Origin: CAWINX01 sp963702055
Lineage (GTDB): Bacteria; Actinomycetota; Thermoleophilia; Solirubrobacterales; 70-9
Length of the DNA stretch: 64,000 nt
Assembly: GCA_963702055.1 (NCBI GenBank)
Contig: OY969702.1
Location: 372,001 to 436,000 of the forward strand
Reading direction: 5' to 3'
The notes beneath the pieces were generated by a model that was given only the letters and a program-made list of their open reading frames with translations, made no database searches and was not told the DNA's origin. The first letter of the stretch is position 1. Each line of letters opens with the position of its first letter. This document shows positions 24,632 through 32,921 of this stretch, piece by piece. Made by a program: the position numbers and the translations under genes.

Positions 24632-26419
24632 ATGGCGCTGATCTCCACCGAGAGCCTCGAGCGGGTCAAGCAGACCGCCGACATCGTCGAGGTCATCTCC
24701 GCCCACACCGACCTGCGCCGCCAGGGCGCCCGCTGGGTCGGCCTCTGTCCCTTCCACGAGGAGCGCACGCCCTCGTTCTCGGTCGACGCGGGGGAGAAGC
24801 TCTACCACTGCTTCGGCTGCGGGGTCGGCGGCGACGTGATCAAGTTCGTCGAGGAGAAGGAGGGGCTGGGCTTCGCCGACGCGGTCGAGCTGCTCGCCGA
24901 GCGCTACGGGGTCGAGCTGGAGCGCGACAAGGAGGACCCGCGGGCGGAGGCGCGCCGCAAGCAGCGCCGCCGGCTGGAGGAGCTGCTGGAGCGCACCGCG
25001 TCCTTTTACGCGAGCTACCTCTGGGACTCCGACGAGGCCGCCAAGGCGCGCGAGTACATGGCGGAGCGCGGCCTCGGCGAGGAGGTGCTGCGCGCCTTCG
25101 GGGTCGGCTACGCGCCGAGCGCCTGGGACAAGGTGCTGCTGCGCGGCCAACGGGCCGGGTTCAGCGTCGAGGAGCTGCGCGGCGTCGGCCTGGTCCAGAA
25201 GGGGCGGGGGGGAGGCGAGTACGACCGCTTCCGCTCGCGGATCATGTTCCCGATCCGCGACCGCCGCGGCCGGGCGCTGGGGTTCGGCGGCCGGGCGATG
25301 CGCTCCGACCAGGGCGCCAAGTACGTCAACACCGCCGAGACCGACTTCTTCCACAAGAGCCACATGCTCTATGGGATCGACCGGGCGAAAGCGGCGATCG
25401 CCAAGGCGGGTCGGGCGGTCGTGGTCGAGGGCTACACCGACGTGCTGGCGCTGCACCAGGCCGGGGTCGAGGAGGCGGTCGGGGTGATGGGGACGGCGAT
25501 CACCGAGGAGCAGGTGGCGGCGCTCTCGGGCATGGTCGACGAGGTCGTCCTGGCGCTCGACGCCGACTCGGCCGGGCAGGAGGCGATGCTGCGCGCCCAG
25601 CGGGTCGCGGCGGGGCGGAAGATGCGAATCCTCGTCGCGGCGATGCCGGCGGGCGAGGACCCGGCGGAGATGATGGCCGCCGAGGGTGGGGCGGAGCGCT
25701 TCCGGGCGCTGGTCGACGGCGCGGTCGAGCTGGCGGCCTTCCAGGTCGGTCTGGTGCTCGACCGCACCGACGTGGGATCGCCGGCGGAGCGCGACCGGGC
25801 CCTCGCCGAGGTCGCGCCGATCCTCGGCGGGATGGGGGAGACGGCGAGCCGCGACGACCTGGTGCGGCGGGTGGCGGAGCGGCTCGACCTGGAGCCGGCG
25901 ATGGTGATGGGGCGGCTGGTCGCGGCGCGCCCGGCGAGCGGCGGCGGTTCCGCGGAACCGCCTCGGGGCGGCAACGGCGCGCCGGCTGCGCAGCGACGCC
26001 CGGCGGCGGAGCTGACCTCGCGCGAGCGCCGCGAGCGCGCCCTGCTGGCGATGTGCATCGCGCTGCCGGAGGAGGGCGGCGAGTACCTCGAGCGCCTCAC
26101 CGACGCGCACCTCTCGGCCAGCGGCGCCCGCGCCCTCGCCTGGCTGCGCAAGCACCCCGAGGACCCGGCCTCCAACCTCCCCCACGACGACGACGAGCTG
26201 GCCGGCCTGATCGCCGAGCTGGTCATCCTCGCCCACGACGAGCCGGCCTCCGCCCAGGCGATGGAGCTCAACTTCCTCCTCCTCGAGCAGCGCCGCCTCG
26301 AAGCCGAGATCGCCGCCGCCGGCGAGGCCGACGACCCCCAGCGCCGCGCCGCCCTGAGCCGCGAACGCGCCGCCCTGGTCGAGCGAATCGCCCACAAAGA
26401 GCGCGTCGTCGGCGGCTGA
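24632..26419 (+). CDS. dnaG: DNA primase DnaG
   Basis: Makes RNA primers for replication. It is 595 aa from ATG 24632. The zinc-binding domain has CPFHEERTPSFSVD and YHCFGCGVGGD. The RNA polymerase core (about 110-430) has FGVGYAPSAW, FPIRDRRGRALGFGGRAM and the TOPRIM acidic motifs VVVEGYTDVLAL and VLALDADSAGQEA. A Gly/Pro-rich linker (about 430-460) joins the C-terminal helicase-binding region. The linker is encoded around a perfect 20-bp palindrome at 25943-25962. The third 47-bp repeat starts just after the stop. Confidence 0.97.
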   Translation: MALISTESLERVKQTADIVEVISAHTDLRRQGARWVGLCPFHEERTPSFSVDAGEKLYHCFGCGVGGDVIKFVEEKEGLGFADAVELLAERYGVELERDKEDPRAEARRKQRRRLEELLERTASFYASYLWDSDEAAKAREYMAERGLGEEVLRAFGVGYAPSAWDKVLLRGQRAGFSVEELRGVGLVQKGRGGGEYDRFRSRIMFPIRDRRGRALGFGGRAMRSDQGAKYVNTAETDFFHKSHMLYGIDRAKAAIAKAGRAVVVEGYTDVLALHQAGVEEAVGVMGTAITEEQVAALSGMVDEVVLALDADSAGQEAMLRAQRVAAGRKMRILVAAMPAGEDPAEMMAAEGGAERFRALVDGAVELAAFQVGLVLDRTDVGSPAERDRALAEVAPILGGMGETASRDDLVRRVAERLDLEPAMVMGRLVAARPASGGGSAEPPRGGNGAPAAQRRPAAELTSRERRERALLAMCIALPEEGGEYLERLTDAHLSASGARALAWLRKHPEDPASNLPHDDDELAGLIAELVILAHDEPASAQAMELNFLLLEQRRLEAEIAAAGEADDPQRRAALSRERAALVERIAHKERVVGG

Positions 26420-26426
26420 TTGCCCA

Positions 26427-26473
26427 CGGTGTAACGCGCTAGCCTCCTAACAGGGGATCTACGCGTTGCACCG
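26427..26473. repeat. 47-bp palindromic repeat, copy 3
   Basis: Inverted relative to copy 1: outer arms CGGTGTAACGCG / CGCGTTGCACCG and core CCTCCTAACAGGGGAT. It begins 8 bp after the dnaG stop and ends 46 bp before the HNH gene start. Confidence 0.85.
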
Positions 26474-26519
26474 AACATACGTTTGTCTTTCCGTCCTGCC
26501 CAAGCGACATATTGTCTGC

Positions 26520-27254
26520 ATGGAGAAGGCGTTTCTGGAGGACTGCCTGGTGAAGGGGATGTCGCTGGAGCGGATCGGCGAGCAGCTTGGAAAGCACCCG
26601 TCGACGGTCGGCTACTGGCTCAAGAAGCACGGTTTAGCCGCCGCGGGCAGCGACAGATTTTCACCCCGAGGTGGCATCGACCGACAGACCTTGGAAGACG
26701 CAGTCGAGGATGGTTGGACCCTCAATGAAATGTCTGAGGCGGTGGATCGAGACATCTCGACAGTTCGATACTGGCTGAAGCAGTACGGCCTGAAGCCGAC
26801 CGGCGGCGCCCGCCGGCGCGAAGCGCGCGAAGCCAAACGGCTTGGCCTACGCCACATCGAAAGGCGATGTGGGCGGCACGGTCGGACGAAGTTCGTTCTC
26901 GAGGCTCGCGGCTCCTACCGGTGCATGAAGTGCCGTGGCGAAGATGTCTCCGCATGGCGCCGGCGAGCGAAGCGGTTGCTTGTTGAAGAAGCTGGGGGTA
27001 GGTGCCAGATCTGTGGCTACGACCGATATATAGGGGCACTGCAGTTTCATCACCTCGACCCATCAACTAAGTCGTTCTCACTGTCCATGAGGGGATGTAC
27101 CCGGTCGATCGGCGAGCTGCGTGCAGAGGCAGCAAAGTGTCAGCTGCTCTGCGCAAACTGCCATGCCGAGGTGGAGCATGGTTGCGCTGAGACATCTCAA
27201 GAGTGCGTGCGAGAAGCTCCCCCGGGTGGATTCGAACCACCGCGAACTGATTAA
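26520..27254 (+). CDS. HNH endonuclease-type protein with two HTH units, ending inside tRNA-Asn
   Basis: A 244-aa protein from ATG 26520. Two tandem helix-turn-helix units are visible, SLERIGEQLGKHPSTVGYWLK and TLNEMSEAVDRDISTVRYWLK. A zinc-rib/HNH domain follows, CQICGYDRYIGALQFHHLDP with CQLLCANCHAEVEHG. The layout suits a homing-type or mobile nuclease that recognises DNA through the HTH pair. The last 13 residues (PPGGFEPPRTD region) come from the opposite strand of tRNA-Asn, so the stop falls inside that tRNA. Codon use is less GC-biased than dnaG. The protein may therefore be a recent insertion next to the tRNA. Confidence 0.8.
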   Translation: MEKAFLEDCLVKGMSLERIGEQLGKHPSTVGYWLKKHGLAAAGSDRFSPRGGIDRQTLEDAVEDGWTLNEMSEAVDRDISTVRYWLKQYGLKPTGGARRREAREAKRLGLRHIERRCGRHGRTKFVLEARGSYRCMKCRGEDVSAWRRRAKRLLVEEAGGRCQICGYDRYIGALQFHHLDPSTKSFSLSMRGCTRSIGELRAEAAKCQLLCANCHAEVEHGCAETSQECVREAPPGGFEPPRTD

Positions 27255-27287
27255 CAGTCAGTCATGCTGCCGCTACATCACGGGGGA
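27217..27287 (-). tRNA. tRNA-Asn (GTT)
   Basis: Cloverleaf on the minus strand: acceptor TCCCCCG/CGGGGGA with discriminator G, D-arm ATGT/GCAT, anticodon stem ACTGA/TCAGT with loop CTGTTAA (anticodon GTT), and T-arm GGTGG TTCGAAT CCACC. CCA is not encoded. The 3' half overlaps the end of the HNH gene on the other strand. Confidence 0.93.
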
Positions 27288-27366
27288 CCGCAGAGCTCTG
27301 GTCTGGTGCTCCTCGGGCATTCTACGAGTAGGCGCGAGGGATGCACGACCAGGTCGGCTGACCCTC

Positions 27367-27828
27367 TCAGGAGGTCGAGTAGCGCAGCGAGCCCGGCGTG
27401 GTCAGTGTCTCGCCGGTTTCCAGCAAGGTCTTGAGGCCGGAGAGGATCATCGGCCAGCCGCCGTATAGCTCCGGGTTGGCGCTGTCTTGGAGCTGGTCGT
27501 GGGTGATCGTCAGCCGGCATGAGTCCTCGACCTGCTCGATCTCCCAGCTGACCCGCGACGGCCCCTGCGCCTGGACCTCCTCGCTCCACAGGGCGGTGAA
27601 GCTCTGCACCAACCGGTGGGGCGGGTCGACCTCGAGGTTCTCGCCCTCCAGCAGCGGCCCCGGCGCCGCCGGGCTGCCGCCCTCATAGCGTGAGCCGGGG
27701 GTCCAGTCGGAGACGACCCCGACGCCGAAGTTGTACTTGCGTCGCATCTCCTCGTCGGTGATCGCCTCCCAGAGGCGCTGCGGCGTCGTCTTGATGTAGA
27801 TCTCGAACACTTTCTCCATGGTCCTCAC
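27367..27828 (-). CDS. SRPBCC (AHSA1-like) domain protein
   Basis: A 153-aa START/AHSA1-fold protein. It has the typical strand-helix start VFEIYIKTTPQRLWEAITD, the GSRYEGG turn and PPHRLVQSFTALW, with a C-terminal helix GGWPMILSGLKTLLETGE. It starts at ATG 27828, overlapping the ArsR stop by 4 bp (ATGA). ArsR-AHSA1 pairs of this kind are very common in actinobacteria and are usually cotranscribed under the ArsR-like repressor. The ligand is unknown. Confidence 0.88.
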   Translation of the reverse strand: MRTMEKVFEIYIKTTPQRLWEAITDEEMRRKYNFGVGVVSDWTPGSRYEGGSPAAPGPLLEGENLEVDPPHRLVQSFTALWSEEVQAQGPSRVSWEIEQVEDSCRLTITHDQLQDSANPELYGGWPMILSGLKTLLETGETLTTPGSLRYSTS

Positions 27829-28130
27829 TCCTCGATGTCGTGCTTGAGAGCGCTCAGGCCGGCGGCCCAGGGCTCGGCGTATTTGCTCACCCAGCGGTCG
27901 TGGACGAGCCGGATCGGGACGGGGTTGAGGAAGTGCAACTTCTCGCGGCCGCGTCGCTTCGTGGTCACCAGGCCGGCCTCCTCGAGCACCTTGAGGTGCT
28001 TCATCACGCCGAAGCGCGTCATCGGCAGCCGCCCCTCCAGTTCGCTGAGCGACTGCCCGTCGCGCTCGAACAGCTCGTCGAGCAGCCCGCGGCGAGTCGG
28101 ATCGGCCAGCGCCTTGAACACCTCGTCCAT
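27825..28130 (-). CDS. ArsR-family winged-helix regulator
   Basis: A 101-aa regulator, MDEVFKALADPTRRGLLDEL start, with recognition-helix segment MTRFGVMKHLKVLEEAGLVT and wing KRRGREKLHFLNPVPIR. The expected metal-binding Cys pair is absent, so it is probably not a metal sensor; the family with AHSA1 partners generally lacks it. It forms a two-gene operon with the SRPBCC gene. A perfect 7-bp-arm palindrome lies 15 bp upstream of its start. Confidence 0.9.
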   Translation of the reverse strand: MDEVFKALADPTRRGLLDELFERDGQSLSELEGRLPMTRFGVMKHLKVLEEAGLVTTKRRGREKLHFLNPVPIRLVHDRWVSKYAEPWAAGLSALKHDIEE

Positions 28131-28144
28131 GGCCGAGATAATAG

Positions 28145-28160
28145 GTGACTATTTAGTCAC
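28145..28160. promoter_or_regulatory. palindromic operator upstream of the ArsR gene
   Basis: GTGACTA-TT-TAGTCAC is a perfect inverted repeat located just upstream of the ArsR start (28130, minus strand), in the gap to the glycosyltransferase gene. Its place and symmetry fit an ArsR dimer site. Confidence 0.6.
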
Positions 28161-28168
28161 ATGTCAAG

Positions 28169-29380
28169 TTACGCGCCGGATCCCGCTCCCGCTCCCGCCT
28201 TGCGCCGCGCAAGCCCCTCGATCAGCTCCGCTCCCCGCTCCGCGCCGTCGTTCTCCCGCGCCCAGGCCGCCAGCTCCCCGGCGCGCGCCGTGAAGGAGGG
28301 CTCGTCCAGTAGCCGCCGCGCCGCCCAGCGCAGCGGCCCGGGACGGCAGAGCCGCCAGGGCAGCGAGAGGCCGACCCCGGCCCAGTCGACCCGCATCGCC
28401 GTCTCGCTCATGTCGCCGGTGAAGGGACAGACCAGCAGCGGCGCCCCGGCACCCAGCGCTCGCGCCACCGTCCCGTGCCCGCCGTGGGAGACGACCAGCG
28501 AGGCCGCCGGCATCAACTGGCTGTAGCTGAGCCAGTCGACCAGGACCGCGTTGGCCGGGACCTCGATCGGCTCCTGCGGCCGCACTCGGTTTGTAGTCGC
28601 CACCACCCGCACCGGCTCCTCGGCCAGCGCCGCCAGCGCCGTGCGCACCAGCCGGTTGGTCGAGTCGTGCGCGGTGCTGGGGGCGACCAGGACCAGCGGC
28701 GCCTCGCCCGGCGGCAGCTCGATCTCCGGATGCGGCTGCTCGAAGGTCATCGGCCCGGTGATCTCGACCCCCGCCGGCCAGCGCCGCGGGTACTCGAGCT
28801 GGGGAAAGGTCGCGACCAGCGCCAGGTCGGGGCTGATCCCGCCGTGGAAGCGCTGCACCGGCGCCAGCCCCAGTCGCGCCCGCTGCTGGTTGAGGTCGCG
28901 CCGCCCATGCTCCAGCCCCACGTTCAGCGCCCGCTGTCCCGCCCGCCAGATCCCTCGCCCCACCGGCGTCCGCGGCGTCCGTAGGCCGATCGCGAAGAAG
29001 GGCTGTCCCGCCTCGACCACCGGGTAGATGTGGGGGATCAGGGTCGCCAGCGGCACCCCCGCCGCCTCGGCCGCCAGCGACGGCGCCAGGGTGAGGATGT
29101 CGCTGACCGCGACGTGGGGGCGCATCTCCTCCAGCAGCGGCAGCAGCGCCCGCGCCGCCTCGGCCGCGTGGTCGCCGTCGGCGGAGTCGGGGTCCGGCGG
29201 CGGGAACATCCGGTACTCCTCGGCCGCGGTGAAGCCGAGCCCGGCCCCCTCGACCGCCGCCCGTCGCTCCTCCCAGGTCTCGACCACCACCTCGTGGCCG
29301 CGCGCCGCCAGCGCCCTGCCCAGCGCGATCGCCGGGAACGCGTGTCCCGCGTCGCCAAACGCGGCGACCAGAACCCGCAA
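28169..29380 (-). CDS. UGT/MGT-type glycosyltransferase
   Basis: A GT1-fold (GT-B) transferase, 403 aa from a TTG at 29380 (LRVLVAAFGDAGHAFPAIAL). The longer frame to 29428 would run into the SDR gene. N-terminal GDAGHAFPAIALGRALAA is the acceptor-side start. The C-terminal sugar-donor motif appears as VLVDWLSYSQLMPAASLVVSHGGHGTVARAL with CPFTGDMSETAMRV. The His-Gly-Gly-His-Gly stretch is the classical donor pyrophosphate site. It probably glycosylates a small lipophilic molecule, but no acceptor can be named. It begins 7 bp after the SDR stop and shares that transcript. Confidence 0.85.
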   Translation of the reverse strand: MRVLVAAFGDAGHAFPAIALGRALAARGHEVVVETWEERRAAVEGAGLGFTAAEEYRMFPPPDPDSADGDHAAEAARALLPLLEEMRPHVAVSDILTLAPSLAAEAAGVPLATLIPHIYPVVEAGQPFFAIGLRTPRTPVGRGIWRAGQRALNVGLEHGRRDLNQQRARLGLAPVQRFHGGISPDLALVATFPQLEYPRRWPAGVEITGPMTFEQPHPEIELPPGEAPLVLVAPSTAHDSTNRLVRTALAALAEEPVRVVATTNRVRPQEPIEVPANAVLVDWLSYSQLMPAASLVVSHGGHGTVARALGAGAPLLVCPFTGDMSETAMRVDWAGVGLSLPWRLCRPGPLRWAARRLLDEPSFTARAGELAAWARENDGAERGAELIEGLARRKAGAGAGSGA

Positions 29381-29387
29381 GCTCGGG

Positions 29388-30119
29388 CTAGGGGCCCTCG
29401 GCGCCTTCACTCGGTCGAGTAAACACAATCTCGGGCACGTGGCAGTTGCGCGAGGTCTTCAGCAGGAAGCGCACCGCCTCACCGATATCGGAGGGCTGGA
29501 TCATCTCCTCGGCCGGCACCTGTCCCTTGGCGAACTCGGTCATCGGCGTGTCGACGAAGGCCGGCGCCAGCGCAGTGCACTGGATCCCCTCCGACCCCAC
29601 CTCGCGATGGGTCGACTGGGTGAAGTTGATCACCGCCGCCTTGGTCGCGGCGTAGATCGAGAGCCACGCCTGCCCGCCTTTGCCGGCGATCGAGGCGGTG
29701 TTGACGATCAGCGCCTTGCCGTGCTCGGCGCCGGCCTCGCGCAACATCGGCAGCCCCTCGCGGGTGCCGATGATCAGCGCCCGCAGGTTGACTCCGAGTT
29801 GCATGTCGAGGTGCTTGGTCTGGATCTCGGCCATCGGCGCGCCGATCCCGACCCCGGCGTTGTTGACCAGCACGTCGAGCCGCCCGTAGGCCTCGCGGTG
29901 CTTGGCGAAGACGCCGACCAGGTCCTCCTCGTCGGTCATGTTGGCGGCGACGCTGCGCACCTCGATGCCGTCGGCGCGCAGCCCCTCGGCCGCGGCCTCC
30001 AGCTTCTCGGCGCGGCGCGCCGAGACGGTCAGCGCGTAGCCGTCCTCGCCCAGCGCCCGGGCGATCGCCAGCCCGATGCCGCTCGAAGCTCCCGTGATCA
30101 GCGCCGCTCGCTCCGCCAA
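29388..30119 (-). CDS. SDR-family short-chain oxidoreductase
   Basis: A 243-aa classical SDR using NAD(P)H. The cofactor motif TGASSGIGLAIARAL is at residues 9-24, NNAG at about 85, Ser in NTASIAG at about 142 and the YAATK catalytic pair near 155. SARRAEKLE suggests NADP preference, because two Arg follow the second strand. It starts at ATG 30119 and is followed closely by the glycosyltransferase. A shared role in modifying a small molecule or lipid is plausible but not proven. Confidence 0.92.
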   Translation of the reverse strand: MAERAALITGASSGIGLAIARALGEDGYALTVSARRAEKLEAAAEGLRADGIEVRSVAANMTDEEDLVGVFAKHREAYGRLDVLVNNAGVGIGAPMAEIQTKHLDMQLGVNLRALIIGTREGLPMLREAGAEHGKALIVNTASIAGKGGQAWLSIYAATKAAVINFTQSTHREVGSEGIQCTALAPAFVDTPMTEFAKGQVPAEEMIQPSDIGEAVRFLLKTSRNCHVPEIVFTRPSEGAEGP

Positions 30120-30216
30120 CTCCGTCTCCTTCCGCTCGCCTGCAACCGCGCCACCCTATCTGTCGCCTGGCCGAGGCGGGAGATGCCGCTCCCCGGCCCG
30201 TCAATAACATGCGCCG

Positions 30217-31302
30217 ATGCTTCTCAGCCGTGCCCTCACCACCGTCGCCTGCCTGCTCGCGGGGGGCGCCCTCGTGGCCGGCTGCGGCGGCGGGTCCGGC
30301 TCCACCTCGTCCTCCTCGACGGGCTCCTCGCACAGCGGGACCGCCGAGAGCCGCCCCGCCCCGCCGAAGAGCGATTTTCCCAGCGCCCAGGGCAAGACCC
30401 TCGGCGAGGTGCTCTCCTCCGCCGACGGCTCCTCAGGCCTGGTCGTCTCACCCGCCGCGATGGTCTTCTACAAGGGCGAGAATCGCTACCCGTTTGGCGT
30501 CTTCCAGACTGATCGCACCCAGGTCCCCGACGCCCAGGTCGCCCTCTACTTCGCCAAGGTGCCGCCGAAGCCGAAGGGCCCGTCGACTCCCCCCAAGCCG
30601 GGGGAGAAGCAGCCGAAAGCGCCCAACCCGCTCGACCAGCCCGCGGTCGGTCCCTTCCCGGCGTCGATCGAGACCCTCGCCACCAAGCCCGCCTTCCGCG
30701 CCAAGACGACCGCCGAGGACCCCGACGCCGCCAGCGTCGTCTACGCCACCAACATCGACTTCCCCAGCGACGGCGAGTGGCGGATCGTCGCCCTCGTCAA
30801 GCAGGGCGACAAGCTGACCGCGTCACTGCTGCCCAGCGCCGTCGTCGGCGAGTTCACCAAGATCCCGCGGCCCGGCCAGAAGGCGCCGCTGATCCACACG
30901 CCGACCCCGGCGAGCGTCGGCGGTGACCTCTCGAAGATCACCACGCGCATCCCGCCGGACACCCAGAACAGGGTCGATTACGCCGATGTGCTGGGCAAAG
31001 AGCCGATTGTGCTCTTGTTTGCGACCCCCCAGTTCTGCCAGAGTCGTGTCTGCGGCCCGGTCGTCGACGTGGCCGAACAGGTCAAACAGCTCTACGGCGA
31101 CAAGGCGGCGTTCATCCACATGGAGATCTACAACGACAACGATCCGAGCAAGGGCGTGCGCCCCCAGGTGCGCGCGTTCCACCTGCCGAGCGAGCCGTGG
31201 CTGTTCGTCATCGATCGCCAGGGCCGCGTCCACTCGGTGCTCGAGGGGGCCTTCGGCATCGACCAGCTGACCCAGGCGGTGAAGGGAGTGACCGGAGGAT
31301 GA
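30217..31302 (+). CDS. lipoprotein with thioredoxin-like C-terminal domain
   Basis: A 361-aa secreted protein. The signal peptide ends in the lipobox LVAGC (Cys about 23), followed by a Ser/Gly-rich spacer. A Pro/Lys-rich loop (PPKPKGPSTPPKPGEKQPK) separates two halves. The C-terminal ~130 residues resemble the peroxiredoxin/SCO-type thioredoxin fold: EPIVLLFATPQFCQSRVCGPVV with a CxxxxC pair, then IHMEIYNDN and WLFVIDRQGRV. A role in extracytoplasmic redox or metal delivery is possible. It overlaps the next gene by 4 bp (ATGA). Confidence 0.8.
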   Translation: MLLSRALTTVACLLAGGALVAGCGGGSGSTSSSSTGSSHSGTAESRPAPPKSDFPSAQGKTLGEVLSSADGSSGLVVSPAAMVFYKGENRYPFGVFQTDRTQVPDAQVALYFAKVPPKPKGPSTPPKPGEKQPKAPNPLDQPAVGPFPASIETLATKPAFRAKTTAEDPDAASVVYATNIDFPSDGEWRIVALVKQGDKLTASLLPSAVVGEFTKIPRPGQKAPLIHTPTPASVGGDLSKITTRIPPDTQNRVDYADVLGKEPIVLLFATPQFCQSRVCGPVVDVAEQVKQLYGDKAAFIHMEIYNDNDPSKGVRPQVRAFHLPSEPWLFVIDRQGRVHSVLEGAFGIDQLTQAVKGVTGG

Positions 31303-31667
31303 GCGACAAAAAGGCAGCGCCCGATCCCGAGCTGCTCGCCTCCTTCGCGGGCGAGGCGCGCCGCCGCTGCGACGTGATCTCGGCCGGCCTGGCGACGGAG
31401 ACCAGCGACTTCGAGACTCTGCGCGCCGAGTCCCACGCGCTGAAGGGGACGGCGGCCGTCGTCGGCCTCCAGCGCCTCGCCGAGCTGGCCGGCCTGATGG
31501 AGTCCGACCTGGCCGAGGCGAAGAAGTCCGGCGTCCTGCGCTCCGCCCGCGCCCACCAGATAGCCGACGCCGCCAAGGCCCTGGCGGAGGGCGCCGCCGC
31601 GGCGTCCGAGGGCAAAGACGAGCCGCCCGACGTCGGCCGCTCCCTCGCCCAGCTCTTCAGCGTTTAG
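31299..31667 (+). CDS. Hpt-domain phosphotransfer protein
   Basis: A 122-aa four-helix protein with the Hpt phospho-acceptor motif ESHALKGTAAVVG, His at about 47, preceded by LASFAGEARRRCDVI and followed by LAELAGLMESDLAEAK. It would relay phosphate between a histidine kinase and a response regulator, but no two-component gene lies near. It starts within the stop of the thioredoxin-like lipoprotein gene, so translation is coupled. This is a curious pairing with no obvious functional link. Confidence 0.8.
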   Translation: MSDKKAAPDPELLASFAGEARRRCDVISAGLATETSDFETLRAESHALKGTAAVVGLQRLAELAGLMESDLAEAKKSGVLRSARAHQIADAAKALAEGAAAASEGKDEPPDVGRSLAQLFSV

Positions 31668-31671
31668 CCCG

Positions 31672-32451
31672 ATGCTCGCCTGGTCGGAGCGCGGCGAGGG
31701 CCCGCCGCTGCTGCTGATCAACGGCTACGCGGCGACCAAGGACGACTGGGACCCGACCTTCCTGAGCGAGCTGGCGAGCGATTTCCAGCTGATCTGCCCC
31801 GACAACCGCGGAGTGGGGGAGTCGGAGCTGGGCAACCGGGAGGGGATGACGGCGGCGAGCCTGGCCGGCGACTGCGTCGAGCTGCTCGACTCCCTGGGGG
31901 TCGAGAGCGCCGCCGTGGTCGGCTGGTCGATGGGCGGGATGGTCGCCCAGGAGCTGGCGGCGCGGGCGCCGGATCGGGTCAGCGCCCTGGTCTTGCTCTC
32001 GACCGACTGCGGGGGAGAGAAGGCGGTGCTCGCCGCCCCGGAAGTGACCGCGAGGCTCTACGACCGCAGCGGGACGGCGCGTGAGCAGGCGAGCCGCCTG
32101 ATCGCCCTGCTCTTCCCGCCCGAGGTGGCGACGCCGATCGACGCCGAGTTCGGCGAGGTGGTCGCCGCGGCCCGAGCCGCGTTGGACCCGAAGGCCCTCG
32201 ACGCCCAGCAAGAGCTGATGGAGCGCTGGCACAAGGAGCCGGCCGACGGCCGGCTCGCAGCGATCGCCGCCAGGGCCCTGGTCGTGGCGGGCGACGAAGA
32301 CCAGGTGATCCCGCCCGCGAACACCCCGATCCTCGCCGCCGCCCTCGGCGGCGCCCAGATACACCGCTTCCCCGGCGGCGGCCACGCCTTCATGGCCCAG
32401 GAGCCGCAGCGCCTCGCGGCGCTGATTCGCCTCTTCGTCGCGGCGACCTAG
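31672..32451 (+). CDS. alpha/beta-fold hydrolase
   Basis: A 259-aa cytoplasmic hydrolase. It begins MLAWSERGEGPPLLLINGYA (oxyanion segment), with DNRGVGES, the nucleophile elbow VGWSMGGMVAQE (Ser about 96), an acid in VVAGDEDQVIPP (Asp) and the His in GGGHAFMAQEP. The whole catalytic triad is present. It lies 4 bp after the Hpt gene and is likely cotranscribed with it. The substrate is unknown. Confidence 0.9.
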   Translation: MLAWSERGEGPPLLLINGYAATKDDWDPTFLSELASDFQLICPDNRGVGESELGNREGMTAASLAGDCVELLDSLGVESAAVVGWSMGGMVAQELAARAPDRVSALVLLSTDCGGEKAVLAAPEVTARLYDRSGTAREQASRLIALLFPPEVATPIDAEFGEVVAAARAALDPKALDAQQELMERWHKEPADGRLAAIAARALVVAGDEDQVIPPANTPILAAALGGAQIHRFPGGGHAFMAQEPQRLAALIRLFVAAT

Positions 32452-32458
32452 CGCCGCG

Positions 32459-32878
32459 TCAGGCCGAGGACGTGTTCAGCGCCACGGCGGCGCGAATCAG
32501 AGCCACCAGCGCCTCTTCGTCGATCTCCTCACCTTCATGGATGTCGATCGCCCGCCTGACCTTGCCCTCGAGGCTGGAGTTGAAGAGGCCCGAAGGGTCC
32601 TCCAGCGAGGCGCCCTTGGCGAAGGTCATCTTCATGACCTTCTTGTAGGTCTCCCCGGTGCAGATGATTCCGCCGTGGTACCAGGTCGGCACCCCTCGCC
32701 ATTTCCACTCCTCGACCACCTCGGGGTCGGCCTGCTTGACGAGAGCGCGGACCCGGGCAAGCGTCTCGCCCCGCCAATCCCCCAGCTCCTCGATCCTCGC
32801 GTCGATCAGCTGAGAGGGAGAGTCTCCGCCATTTCCTTCCATCGAGCCGCTCCTCCCCTTCTTCGTGGTTGTCGTCAC
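32459..32878 (-). CDS. DUF1801-family protein
   Basis: A 139-aa protein; the core starts at MEGNGG (ATG 32842) or at the upstream MTTTTKK (ATG 32878). DUF1801 signatures are VEEWKWRGVPTWYHGGIICTGETYKKVMKMTF (quoted in parts: EEWKWRGVPTW and KVMKMTFAKGASL) and the DPSGLFNSSLEGKVRRAIDI end. The function is unknown. It converges on the alpha/beta hydrolase gene with 7 bp between stops. Confidence 0.82.
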   Translation of the reverse strand: MTTTTKKGRSGSMEGNGGDSPSQLIDARIEELGDWRGETLARVRALVKQADPEVVEEWKWRGVPTWYHGGIICTGETYKKVMKMTFAKGASLEDPSGLFNSSLEGKVRRAIDIHEGEEIDEEALVALIRAAVALNTSSA

Positions 32879-32921
32879 TTGAGTATCTCCGCCGGCCTCC
32901 CTGAGCGATAATCGCCCCCTC

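Noticed and set aside
29257..29428. longer N-terminus of the glycosyltransferase (to 29428)
   Set aside because: It would overlap the SDR gene and adds residues unlike the family; the TTG at 29380 gives the expected LRVLVAAFG start.
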